A DNA stretch of 64,000 bases from an uncultured Lachnospiraceae bacterium (GTDB taxonomy: Bacteria; Bacillota; Clostridia; Lachnospirales; Lachnospiraceae): positions 76,861-140,860 of the forward strand of contig CAJTWM010000007.1 in assembly GCA_910579805.1 (NCBI GenBank), given 5' to 3'. Of the stretch, positions 17,057 through 25,290 are shown piece by piece; the stretch's first letter is position 1; each line of letters begins with the position of its first letter. The notes beneath the pieces are model-generated. The model did no database searches. It saw nothing but the letters and a program-made list of their open reading frames with translations, and was not told where the DNA came from. The position numbers and the translations under genes are program-made.

Positions 17057-17590
17057 GATCAGTCCGCCTAAACGGCAGAAATTGCCGTTTAGGCGGGCTG
17101 AAAGTATTTTACCGAGAAAGCATCCTGAAAGGATGGCTAAAATGCCCGTCAGCAGAGCGGCGCCAAGAGTAAGAAAAATATAAGACAGATTCTGCGCCGG
17201 AGCGATGCCTGCGCCGATACCCGCGGCAAGACTGTCTAAAGAAAGGGCGAGCCCCAGATAAAAAGCTTCGGATGCGGAAAGCAGGTTGTCATGATTTTTA
17301 TCTCCGTCCTGCGTCTGGGCGTCGGAAGGGGATTCAAACAGTTTGACAAGCCCCAACACAAACAGGATGAGAAAACTGAGCTGTGCGGTCAGTCCGGCGG
17401 GGATCAGGGAAGACAAAAAAGCGCCCGCAAGCAGAGAAGCGGATAAAAACAAAACGGAAACGGCATTCAATATAACGACCGATAATACGGGTATTTTAAT
17501 GCGGCGGCAGCCGTAGGCGAAACTTGCCGTAAAGGCGTCTACGGAGATGGCGGCAGAAAGGAATAAGATTTCAATGATCATATCTTTCAT
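17024..17590 (-). CDS. ytaF: YtaF-like membrane protein (MntP/YtaF family)
   Basis: A 188-residue protein with six hydrophobic segments and two related halves, each starting with a small-residue helix with a central Asp (SVDAFTASFAYG and LSLDSLAAGIG). This is the layout of the MntP manganese exporter family; the residues around the first Asp and the wider company of sporulation genes fit the sporulation protein YtaF better than MntP. ATG 17590 is my choice; 17623 (11 codons longer) and 17581 are possible, and no site has an ideal ribosome sequence. The end of the gene contains a perfect inverted repeat and overlaps the ATPase gene. Substrate is unknown. Confidence 0.75.
   Translation of the reverse strand: MKDMIIEILFLSAAISVDAFTASFAYGCRRIKIPVLSVVILNAVSVLFLSASLLAGAFLSSLIPAGLTAQLSFLILFVLGLVKLFESPSDAQTQDGDKNHDNLLSASEAFYLGLALSLDSLAAGIGAGIAPAQNLSYIFLTLGAALLTGILAILSGCFLGKILSARLNGNFCRLGGLILIALAFMKFF
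17060..17100. repeat. Perfect hairpin inside the 3' end of ytaF, just past the ATPase stop
   Basis: CCGCCTAAACGGCA (17064-17077) and its exact complement (17083-17096) flank a 5-base loop; four more pairs, one of them G-T, extend the stem to 17060 and 17100. On the plus strand it lies three bases after the ATPase stop codon and could end that transcript, although no T tract follows. On the minus strand it codes for the last part of YtaF. Confidence 0.8.
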
Positions 17591-17682
17591 AAAATAAAAA
17601 AGGTATCCTTTTATTTTTATCATATTCCCAAAAAACCGACAAGGTTACAAAATGCGTACCAAAATCGACAAGAATTGCGGAA

Positions 17683-17711
17683 TTGATAAATTGAGAAATT
17701 TTGGATATAAT
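17683..17711 (+). promoter_or_regulatory. Sigma-A promoter of the lipoprotein-MBOAT-DHHW operon
   Basis: TTGATA (17683-17688), 17-base spacer, TATAAT (17706-17711). It lies inside the longer frame that would start at 17701, which supports the ATG at 17785. Confidence 0.8.
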
Positions 17712-17784
17712 AAGTCCGATAAGAAGACAGAGCGATTCCGCCAAGGCGGATCGGGTCCGTAACTGCGGACAGATAGGAGGAACG

Positions 17785-18375
17785 ATGAAAAAAAGAACAT
17801 TATTTATTTTAGCGGCGGCGATGGCATTGATGCTTTCAGGATGCGGCAATAAACAGGAAACGACGGAGGAGAGCAAAGAAAGCGCGGCAGGAGGAGAGTC
17901 CGCATACGCGGAGGCGGTTGACATATTGAACGAAGTGGTAAAACAATACGGCGAGGACGAGCTGTTTGCCATGTATGGAGGAAATCAGGAAAACGCGGTT
18001 ATGGATGCGCCGGGAAAATTTGACGTGAGCAAAACGGAAGAACTGAAAATGACGTTAGGGCTGCCGGAAGAGCAGGCCGGAAATATTGACGATGCGGCGT
18101 CCATGGTGCATATGATGAACGGTAATATCTTTACCGGCGCGGTATATCATTTAAAAGAGGGTACGGATCTTACCGCTTTTTCGGATGCGGTAAAAGAAAA
18201 TATCCTTGCTACGCAATGGATGTGCGGACAGCCGGATACGCTGACCATCATAGATGTGGACGGACAATATGTGATTTCTGCTTACGGCGAGGCGGAGATC
18301 ATGGAGATATTCAAAAATCATGCGTTATCCGCGCTTGACGGTTCGCAGGTGATTACGGAGACGCCCATCGCCTGA
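17785..18375 (+). CDS. lipoprotein encoded before an MBOAT acyltransferase
   Basis: A 196-residue lipoprotein. The signal peptide ends in the lipobox LSGC (Cys20), and a short Glu/Ser-rich linker follows. The mature part is small, alpha/beta in character and ends in a segment (TLTIIDVDGQYVISAYGEA) that resembles DUF4358-type lipoproteins, which often sit beside MBOAT and DHHW genes in Clostridia; that family link is from memory and not certain. ATG 17785 has AGGAGG four bases upstream. The stop codon TGA overlaps the ATG of the MBOAT gene in TGATG, so translation is coupled. A role as an outer-face partner in surface polymer acylation is inferred. Confidence 0.8.
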   Translation: MKKRTLFILAAAMALMLSGCGNKQETTEESKESAAGGESAYAEAVDILNEVVKQYGEDELFAMYGGNQENAVMDAPGKFDVSKTEELKMTLGLPEEQAGNIDDAASMVHMMNGNIFTGAVYHLKEGTDLTAFSDAVKENILATQWMCGQPDTLTIIDVDGQYVISAYGEAEIMEIFKNHALSALDGSQVITETPIA

Positions 18376-19772
18376 TGCTGTTTTCCAGTATTTCATTTTT
18401 ATATTATTTTCTGCCGCTGACCCTTTTTTTCTATTTTGCGGTACCAGGCAAGCTGAAAAATACGGTGCTGCTTCTTTGCAGTATTGTATTTTATGCCTGG
18501 GGAGAGCCGAAATATATTTTCCTGATGGGCATTTCTATTCTTCTGGGTTATGGTTTCGGCCTGCTTGTGGAAAAATACAGGGAGAGTCTGCTTGGACGGA
18601 GTTTTTGCGCCGTATCCGTCTGCATCAGCCTTTCTTTTTTGGTCTGCTTTAAATATACCGATTTTTTTATAGAAAATTTTAATGCGGTAACAGGGCTTTC
18701 GGTACCGCTTTTGCGTATTGCCCTGCCTATCGGTATCAGTTTTTATACGTTTCAGATTGTAAGTTATACGGTGGATGTGTACAGGGGAGAGGCGGCGCAA
18801 AAGAATGTGATCCGTCTGGCGGCGTACATCGCCATGTTTCCCCAATTGATCGCCGGCCCTATCGTAAGGTATGCGGATATTGCTTCGCAGCTTGAGCGCA
18901 GGGAGCATTCTTTTGAGCTGGCGGCGGAAGGCATCCGCCGTTTTGTGACCGGGCTGGCAAAGAAGATACTGATCGCGAATCAGCTAGGGGAACTGTGTAA
19001 CGTATTTCGGGCTTCGCAGGAAAAATCAGTGTTATTTTACTGGCTTTATGCGTTCGCTTTCGGTCTGCACGTTTATTTTGACTTTTCGGGCTACAGCGAT
19101 ATGGCGATCGGTCTGGGCAGAATTTTCGGATTCCGGTTTTTGGAAAATTTCAATTATCCGTATATCTCGGCAAGTATCACGGAATTTTGGAGACGATGGC
19201 ATATTTCGCTTGGATCATGGTTCAGGGATTATGTCTATATTCCTTTGGGCGGGAACAGAGTAGGAAAGGGACGCCAGATCCTTCATATTTTAGTCGTATG
19301 GATGCTGACCGGATTTTGGCATGGAGCGGCGTGGAATTTCATGATATGGGGATTGTTTTTTGCGGTTCTTTTGACAATAGAAAAATTGTGGCTGCTTGAA
19401 AGACTGCGAAAAAGCCGGGTATTATCCCATTTTTATACTTTGTTTTTCGTATTGGTCAGTTTTGTTATCTTTAATGCGGAAACTTTGGGACAGGCGGTAT
19501 CCGATATTGGAGGGCTTTTCGGCGCGGGCGGCATTCCGCTTGTTTCGGCGCAGGCTTTGTATTGCTTCAGGAGCTTTGCCGTGATTCTGGCTGTGGGAAT
19601 GATCGGGGCGACGCCGGCGGTCCGTATCATAGCCGAAAGGATAATGAAGAAATCCATGGGGGAGAAAATCCTGCATATTGCGGAGCCGGTGGTATGGATC
19701 CTGCTGCTGCTTGTTATGACGGCTTATCTTGTGGACGGTTCTTTTAATCCTTTTTTATATTTCAGATTTTAG
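18375..19772 (+). CDS. MBOAT family membrane-bound O-acyltransferase (AlgI-like)
   Basis: A 465-residue polytopic membrane enzyme with about eleven hydrophobic segments. It carries the AlgI/DltB landmarks: FSGYSDMAIGLGRIFGF, FWRRWHISLGSWFRDYVYIPLGGNR, and GFWHGAAWNF with the conserved catalytic histidine near residue 315. Such proteins carry an acyl group, usually acetyl, across the membrane for O-acylation of an outside polysaccharide or wall polymer. The gene start overlaps the lipoprotein stop by one base, and the DHHW gene follows, so the three are one operon. The polymer is not identified by this window. DltB is unlikely, since no dltA, dltC or dltD lies nearby. Confidence 0.92.
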   Translation: MLFSSISFLYYFLPLTLFFYFAVPGKLKNTVLLLCSIVFYAWGEPKYIFLMGISILLGYGFGLLVEKYRESLLGRSFCAVSVCISLSFLVCFKYTDFFIENFNAVTGLSVPLLRIALPIGISFYTFQIVSYTVDVYRGEAAQKNVIRLAAYIAMFPQLIAGPIVRYADIASQLERREHSFELAAEGIRRFVTGLAKKILIANQLGELCNVFRASQEKSVLFYWLYAFAFGLHVYFDFSGYSDMAIGLGRIFGFRFLENFNYPYISASITEFWRRWHISLGSWFRDYVYIPLGGNRVGKGRQILHILVVWMLTGFWHGAAWNFMIWGLFFAVLLTIEKLWLLERLRKSRVLSHFYTLFFVLVSFVIFNAETLGQAVSDIGGLFGAGGIPLVSAQALYCFRSFAVILAVGMIGATPAVRIIAERIMKKSMGEKILHIAEPVVWILLLLVMTAYLVDGSFNPFLYFRF

Positions 19773-19872
19773 CTTTCAGATTTTAAAAATTTCTTGAAGT
19801 TGGCGTTAATATAATGCAAAGCACGGTTTGCCGATAAGTTTTTTTGGTTTAAGAGCGAAAAAAGGAGAGGTC

Positions 19873-20970
19873 ATGAATTTAAAAAAGAAGAATATGGTGG
19901 TATGCATTTTATTTGCCGTTTTGCTTTTCGGCGGCTTTTTCTTATGTCTGTTCCTGCCTAAGCCTGCCTATTCAAAGAGCGAACGGAGGGGACTTATGGC
20001 TATGCCCAGGCTGACGGCAGAAAATGTATGGAGCGGCCGTTTTATGGCGGATTTTGAAAGTTATGCTGCGGACGCTTTCCCGTTTCGCGATTCCTTTCGG
20101 AGTCTGAAAGCCCTGACGGCGGGCGGGATTTTTTTCAGACAGGATAATAACGGACTTTATGTGCGGGACGATTTTATTTCGACGGTGGAATACCCTTTGA
20201 ACGAAGAGTCGCTGGATTATGCGGCAGAAAGGTTCCGGTTTATCTGCGAAAAATATTTGACGGATCAAAATAAAGTATTTTTATCTGTTATACCGGATAA
20301 AAACTGTTTTTTAGCAGAGGAAAGCGGGCATCTTTCTTTGGACTATGAAGATTTTGAAAAGAAGATGGCAGAAAAAGCGGATTTTGCGGAGTATATTTCC
20401 GTATCGGATCTGTTGGAAAAGGAAGATTATTATAGGACGGACACGCACTGGCGGCAGGAGCGGATCGGGGATGTGGCGGACAGACTGGCGCAGGCGATGG
20501 GAACGCGGCTTACGGAGGAGTATGAGCTTCACACGCTTACGGAAGAATTTTACGGCGTGTATCATGGTCAGGCCGCGCTGCCTTTAGCTCCGGACAGTCT
20601 GCAGTATATGACGGGAGAAGGGATCGACAGTTGTACCGTATACGACTGGCAGAACGGAAGGGAGATCCCGGTTTATGATGTGTCGCAGGCCGGGGGACGG
20701 GATCCTTACGAAATGTTTCTGTCAGGTTCTTTATCGCTTCTTACGATAGAGAACCCGGAGGCTTTTACAGATAAGAAACTGGTGCTGTTCAGAGATTCTT
20801 TCGGCTCGAGTATTGCGCCTCTTTTGATCAGCGGGTATGCAAAGATCACGCTGGCCGATATCCGGTATATCCGGCCGGAACATTTGGGACAGTTTGTGGA
20901 CTTTTCGGATTGCGACGTATTGTTTTTATATAGTACGCTTGTGCTGAACCACAGCGAAACCATAAAGTGA
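19873..20970 (+). CDS. DHHW family protein (AlgJ/AlgX/DltD-like SGNH fold)
   Basis: A 365-residue protein anchored by one N-terminal helix (about 8-27) and otherwise outside the cell. It has the DTHW motif near residue 190, the Asp-x-His of AlgX/AlgJ-type acetyltransferases, and FRDSFGSS near 305-312, where the serine would be the nucleophile. Together with the MBOAT protein it would move the acyl group on to the polymer. ATG 19873 has AAAGGAGAGG two to twelve bases upstream; the frame is open from 19828, but nothing supports an earlier start. It is the last gene of the operon, about 100 bases after the MBOAT gene. Confidence 0.88.
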   Translation: MNLKKKNMVVCILFAVLLFGGFFLCLFLPKPAYSKSERRGLMAMPRLTAENVWSGRFMADFESYAADAFPFRDSFRSLKALTAGGIFFRQDNNGLYVRDDFISTVEYPLNEESLDYAAERFRFICEKYLTDQNKVFLSVIPDKNCFLAEESGHLSLDYEDFEKKMAEKADFAEYISVSDLLEKEDYYRTDTHWRQERIGDVADRLAQAMGTRLTEEYELHTLTEEFYGVYHGQAALPLAPDSLQYMTGEGIDSCTVYDWQNGREIPVYDVSQAGGRDPYEMFLSGSLSLLTIENPEAFTDKKLVLFRDSFGSSIAPLLISGYAKITLADIRYIRPEHLGQFVDFSDCDVLFLYSTLVLNHSETIK

Positions 20971-21099
20971 GGAAATACAAAGAAGTAACATTTCTATAGG
21001 GCGGACGCCCGACATGAATGGCATGGCTGAACTGTTATGTATGGAAAATGCAGTAGGAAAATGCAGTATAGGAAAAATATAGCGATAATATAGGCTTTA

Positions 21100-21108
21100 T
21101 GTTAGAAT
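21100..21108 (+). promoter_or_regulatory. Possible extended -10 promoter for the S1-domain gene
   Basis: TGTTAGAAT at 21100-21108 fits an extended -10 element 60 bases before the ATG. The -35 region (TAGCGA) is poor. The rest of 20971-21168 holds only a small GGGCG/CGCCC hairpin near 21000 and no gene. Confidence 0.4.
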
Positions 21109-21168
21109 ATAGGAAAAGCGGCACAAATAAATTAGGAAAGAGTGCAGAAAAGGGAGGTATCTTTTATT

Positions 21169-22134
21169 ATGGGAGAAATCACAAATGAGGCGGCAGCACA
21201 AAGTATGGACGAGGTATCGCAGCCGGAGGAAACGATGGCGGACTATGCCGCAGAATTAGAGGCGTCTTTTCGGAAAATAAAAGAAGGGGATATCCTTACG
21301 GGAACGGTCATTTCGGTAGACGAGGAAGAGGTGATCGTGGATTTGAGGTATTATACGCAGGGAGTCTTAAAGGCGGAGGATTTCAGCAATGATCCGGATT
21401 TTTCCGTGCTGGAACAGGTGAGAACCGGCGATGTGATAGAGGCGGCGGTTGTAAGCATGGACGACGGGAACGGAAATATCCGTCTGTCCAAAAAAGAGGC
21501 CAACGAAGTACTGGGCTGGGAAAAACTGCAGTCTTATCTGGAAGAAGGAACGGATCTTACCGTAAAAGTAAAAGAGGCGGTAAGAGGCGGGGTGACCGCC
21601 TATGTGGAAGGAATCAGGGGATTTATTCCGGCCTCCCAGCTTGCGCTTACTTATGTGGAAGAGGACGCTCTTACTTCTTATCAGGGAAAGACGTTAAAGG
21701 CACGGGTCATTACGGTAGATAAGGAAAGGGAAAAACTGGTGCTTTCCGCTAAAGTGATCGAAAAAGAAGCGGCGGAGGAGGAACAGAACCACAAAATAGC
21801 CATGATCGTTCCGGGCAGCGTTTTGGAAGGGACGGTGGAAAACCTTACCAACTATGGAGCTTTTGTCGCACTGAAGGATGGGCTTTCCGGCTTGGTGCAT
21901 ATTTCCGAGATCTGCACGAAAAGGATAAGAAAGCCTTCGGAAGTGCTGTCAGTAGGGGAAAAGGTACGGGTAAAGGTTTTAAATACAAGGGATCATAAGA
22001 TCAGTCTGAGTATCAAAGCGGTGCAGGAGGAAATGGCTGCCGACGAGATCGACGATGCGGAAGGTTTTGAGTACAGTTCGGGAGAAGAAGCGACTACGAC
22101 GCTGGGAGATCTGTTTGCGAAGCTGAAATTTTAA
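21169..22134 (+). CDS. S1 RNA-binding domain protein (RpsA-like)
   Basis: A 321-residue protein with three S1 OB-fold domains at about 42-115, 125-205 and 213-290, each with the usual GxVxxV and I/L-S pattern (for example GSVLEGTVENLTNYGAFVALKDGLSGLVHISEI). It resembles the short ribosomal protein S1 homologues of Firmicutes, which bind single-stranded RNA and may aid translation or mRNA decay. The N-terminal 35 residues are acidic and probably unstructured. ATG 21169 follows GGGAGG by 11 bases; the earlier GTG at 21142 lacks a site. It is 48 bases before the VWA gene, so these may share a transcript. Confidence 0.85.
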   Translation: MGEITNEAAAQSMDEVSQPEETMADYAAELEASFRKIKEGDILTGTVISVDEEEVIVDLRYYTQGVLKAEDFSNDPDFSVLEQVRTGDVIEAAVVSMDDGNGNIRLSKKEANEVLGWEKLQSYLEEGTDLTVKVKEAVRGGVTAYVEGIRGFIPASQLALTYVEEDALTSYQGKTLKARVITVDKEREKLVLSAKVIEKEAAEEEQNHKIAMIVPGSVLEGTVENLTNYGAFVALKDGLSGLVHISEICTKRIRKPSEVLSVGEKVRVKVLNTRDHKISLSIKAVQEEMAADEIDDAEGFEYSSGEEATTTLGDLFAKLKF

Positions 22135-22182
22135 TATACGGATACGTTCTTACGGGAAACATCAGGAAAGGGAGATGCAGGT

Positions 22183-23490
22183 ATGGCTCTTGACAAAGCG
22201 GAAGAAAAGGAAAAGCAGGAGAATCTGGAACGGCTTGCGGCGCAGGTACTTACTCTTGCAAGGGACAGCATCGTTGTCAATATGCGTTTTATGGACGTGG
22301 CTTTGGCAGGGCTTACGCCTGTTTCCAAACAACGGATCGGATGTGTGTACTGCGACGGCGCCCATCTTTATTATGATCCGGTGGTAATTTTAAAGAAGTA
22401 TCAGGAAGAGCCTCAGTCCATTGTGCATATGTATCTGCATATTCTGTTTCATTGTATTTTTTACCACGGTTTCCAATATGGTAAGACAGAGAAAGCATAT
22501 TGGGATCTTTCAGCAGATCTGGCGGCGGAGGCCACGGTGTTGGAAATGGGGCTGCATGCGTCGGCGATGAAGGCGGACCGGGAGAGACGGGAGAAACTGC
22601 GGATTCTGAAAAAGAATGCGGGCGGGCTGACGGCGGAAAGGCTGTACCGGTATTTCAGGGCAAATCCGCTAAGCGAAGAAGGACTAAAGGAGTGGAGCGT
22701 TCTTTTCCGGATAGACGAGCATAGTTATTGGGCGCCGAAAGAAGAGCTTACGGTAACGGGCGAGCAATGGAAACGGATCAGCGAAAGGATCAAGACCGAT
22801 TTAAAAAGCTTTTCTAAAGATAAAAGTAATTCGGAAAGTTTAAAAAAGAATCTGGAAGAGGCCACAAAGGAAAAATATGATTACGGCGCGATTCTGCGGC
22901 GGTTTCAGGTAATGGGGGAAGAACCCTGCTTAAACGAAGAGGAATTTGATTATATTTATTATACCTACGGTCTTGCCAGATACGGAAATATGCCCCTCAT
23001 AGAACCGTTAGAATATAAAGAGTTAAAAAAAGTGAGAGAGTTCGTCATTGTACTCGACACTTCCGCGTCCTGTAAGGGCGAAACGGTGCAGGCATTTTTG
23101 CGGAAAACCTATTCCATTTTGAAAGAAGAGGAAAATTTTTTCCATAAGATCAACGTGCATATTTTACAGTGCGACAATGAGGTGCGCAGCGATACGAAAA
23201 TCACCTGCGACGCGGATTTTGAGGAATTTCTGAAGCATGGAAGGTTGAAAGGCTTTGGGGGAACGGATTTTCGGCCGGCCTTTTCTTATGTGGATAAAAT
23301 GGTGCAGGAAGGCGAGTTTGAGAATCTCAAAGGACTGATCTATTTTACGGACGGGCTGGGGATTTATCCCGGGAGGATGCCGGAGTACCATACCATATTT
23401 GCCTTTTTGGAGAATGATTTAGAGGAGCAGACGCAGCCTCAGGTTCCGCCGTGGGCGATCAAGGTGGTACTGGAGACGGAAAAGCTTTGA
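22183..23490 (+). CDS. VWA-like / putative metallopeptidase-like protein (DUF2201 type)
   Basis: A 435-residue soluble protein of two parts. The N-terminal half resembles the putative metallopeptidase region of DUF2201 proteins, but the expected HExxH reads HILFH (86-90), so the catalytic glutamate is missing. The C-terminal half is a von Willebrand A domain with a complete-looking metal site: DTSAS near 292, GGTDF near 358 and FTDG near 390. Such proteins pair with a MoxR ATPase, encoded next, as adaptor and remodelling engine. Helical, lysine-rich sequence lies between the two parts (about 200-245). Substrate is unknown. The start is supported by GGGAGATG 7-14 bases upstream. Confidence 0.85.
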   Translation: MALDKAEEKEKQENLERLAAQVLTLARDSIVVNMRFMDVALAGLTPVSKQRIGCVYCDGAHLYYDPVVILKKYQEEPQSIVHMYLHILFHCIFYHGFQYGKTEKAYWDLSADLAAEATVLEMGLHASAMKADRERREKLRILKKNAGGLTAERLYRYFRANPLSEEGLKEWSVLFRIDEHSYWAPKEELTVTGEQWKRISERIKTDLKSFSKDKSNSESLKKNLEEATKEKYDYGAILRRFQVMGEEPCLNEEEFDYIYYTYGLARYGNMPLIEPLEYKELKKVREFVIVLDTSASCKGETVQAFLRKTYSILKEEENFFHKINVHILQCDNEVRSDTKITCDADFEEFLKHGRLKGFGGTDFRPAFSYVDKMVQEGEFENLKGLIYFTDGLGIYPGRMPEYHTIFAFLENDLEEQTQPQVPPWAIKVVLETEKL

Positions 23491-23596
23491 ATAAGCCGGC
23501 TTTTCTCAAGTGGTGCGACGGGAAACATAAAGGCCGCTTTAGGGCGGGAGGAAATATAAAGGCCGGTTTAGCTTTAGCGGGCAGATAGGAGCAAGG

Positions 23597-25108
23597 ATGA
23601 ATATTAAGCAGGCGAAAGAGTATATCAAAGATTCTGTTTTTTTATATTTAAAGAAAGACGGGTTCGGGGAGTACCGGATTCCGGTAGTACGTCAGCGGCC
23701 GATCTTTCTGTTAGGAGCGCCCGGCATCGGAAAGACGGCGGTCATGGAACAGATTGCGCAGGAGATGGGGATCGCGTTAGTATCCTATTCTATGACGCAT
23801 CATACAAGGCAGTCGGCGTTAGGGCTTCCTTTTATCCGTCACAAAGAGTATGGGACGGAAGAATTTGATATTTCAGAATATACCATGAGCGAGATTATAG
23901 CGTCCGTTTATGAAACGATAGAAGAAAGCGGCATTAAAGAAGGAATCTTGTTTTTGGACGAGATCAATTGCGTTTCCGAGACGCTTTCCCCTTCTATGCT
24001 TCAATTTCTGCAGTATAAGGTATTCGGAAGACATACGGTACCGGAAGGCTGGGTGATCGTAACGGCGGGGAATCCGCCGGAGTATAATAAATCCGTGAGA
24101 GAATTTGACGTAGCCACGCTGGACAGACTGCGGGTGATGGAAATAGAGCCGGATTTTGCGGTATGGAAGGAATATGCAAAGGAAAAGGGCGTGCATAGCG
24201 CCGTGGTCAATTTTTTGGAACTGAAAAAGGAATATTTTTATGCCGTGGAGACGACCGTGAAAGGCAGGAGTTATGTGACGGCAAGGGGATGGGAAGATCT
24301 GTCCGAGATCTTGCTGCTGTATGAAGAAGAAAACAAAAAGCCGGATGAAACGCTGGTGGGGCAATATATCCGAAACGAGAGGATCGTAAAGGAGTTTTGC
24401 GCTTACTATGATCTGTATCAGAAATATAAAAAGGATTACCGGATCGAGGATATTCTGGCGGGACAAGTTTCTGAAACTGCAAAAGAGCGGGCGAAAAAAG
24501 CGCCCTTTGACGAAAGGCTTTCTCTGCTTGGTATGCTGCTTGACCAAGTCTTGTACGGGATGAAAGAAGTGACGGAGACTTCGGACTGTTTCAGCGATTT
24601 GGTGCCGCTTTTAAAGGCGGTGAAGCAGAAAGCGGCGTCAGGCAGCGAGGAAACCGCCGCCATGTTGGAAAAGCAGATACAGGGAAAAGAAGCGGCGCTG
24701 AAAGCAAAACAGAGGGCCAATACACTTTCTGCCGGCGAAAGAAAAAAATATAGGCAGACGATCGCTTTTTTGGAAAGCGCGGGGAAAGACTTGTACATGG
24801 GAGAGTATCAGAGCGGCGAAGAAGCGTTTTTAGCCTTGAAAGAGAGATTTGACGCAAAAGTTTCCCGTATGAAGGAAGATACGGTCAAAGTGCAGGACAG
24901 ACTGCATCATTTGTTTTCCTTTGTGTCGGAAGTATTTGAAGAGGGGAACGAAATGCTGGTCTTAGTGACGGAGCTTACGGTAAATACTTATAGCGCGAAG
25001 TTCATTGCCAGATTCGGGAGCGGGGACTATCAGAAATATAATAAAGAACTGATGCTGTCGGAGCGGCAGAACGATATGGTAAAAGCGATCGCGGCGCTGG
25101 AACTGTAG
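23597..25108 (+). CDS. MoxR-family AAA+ ATPase
   Basis: A 503-residue protein. Residues 30-260 form an AAA+ module with Walker A GAPGIGKT (41-48), Walker B LFLDEIN (118-124), a sensor 1 asparagine in TAGNPPEYN and an arginine-rich sensor region after LDRLR. The C-terminal 240 residues are helical and lysine-rich (coiled-coil-prone near 340-450). MoxR ATPases work with a VWA protein to insert cofactors or remodel complexes; the VWA protein here is encoded 106 bases upstream. The third partner, the leucine-rich-repeat gene, lies beyond an AT-rich restriction-modification island that begins just after this stop codon. Confidence 0.9.
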   Translation: MNIKQAKEYIKDSVFLYLKKDGFGEYRIPVVRQRPIFLLGAPGIGKTAVMEQIAQEMGIALVSYSMTHHTRQSALGLPFIRHKEYGTEEFDISEYTMSEIIASVYETIEESGIKEGILFLDEINCVSETLSPSMLQFLQYKVFGRHTVPEGWVIVTAGNPPEYNKSVREFDVATLDRLRVMEIEPDFAVWKEYAKEKGVHSAVVNFLELKKEYFYAVETTVKGRSYVTARGWEDLSEILLLYEEENKKPDETLVGQYIRNERIVKEFCAYYDLYQKYKKDYRIEDILAGQVSETAKERAKKAPFDERLSLLGMLLDQVLYGMKEVTETSDCFSDLVPLLKAVKQKAASGSEETAAMLEKQIQGKEAALKAKQRANTLSAGERKKYRQTIAFLESAGKDLYMGEYQSGEEAFLALKERFDAKVSRMKEDTVKVQDRLHHLFSFVSEVFEEGNEMLVLVTELTVNTYSAKFIARFGSGDYQKYNKELMLSERQNDMVKAIAALEL

Positions 25109-25235
25109 GAACGGAAAACGCAATGACTGGGTAATATGGTAAATAGCAGAACCTGCATGATGAGACTGGAAATTTGACAAGCACCAACCGGCTTACAAAT
25201 ATGCTTTTGGTACCGTAAAAAATGAATTTTGAGAG

Positions 25236-25264
25236 TTGCAAAATGAGCTATGTAATGTTATTAT
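25236..25264 (+). promoter_or_regulatory. Sigma-A promoter of the restriction-modification genes
   Basis: TTGCAA (25236-25241), 17-base spacer, TATTAT (25259-25264). Transcription would start about 20 bases before the methyltransferase ATG, so the leader is very short. Confidence 0.55.
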
Positions 25265-25290
25265 AACTTTAAGGTTTGGAGGTTGTAGGT

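Noticed and set aside
23873..24547. 224-codon minus-strand frame within the MoxR gene
   Set aside because: It lies opposite a clear AAA+ ATPase and shows no domain or start signal.
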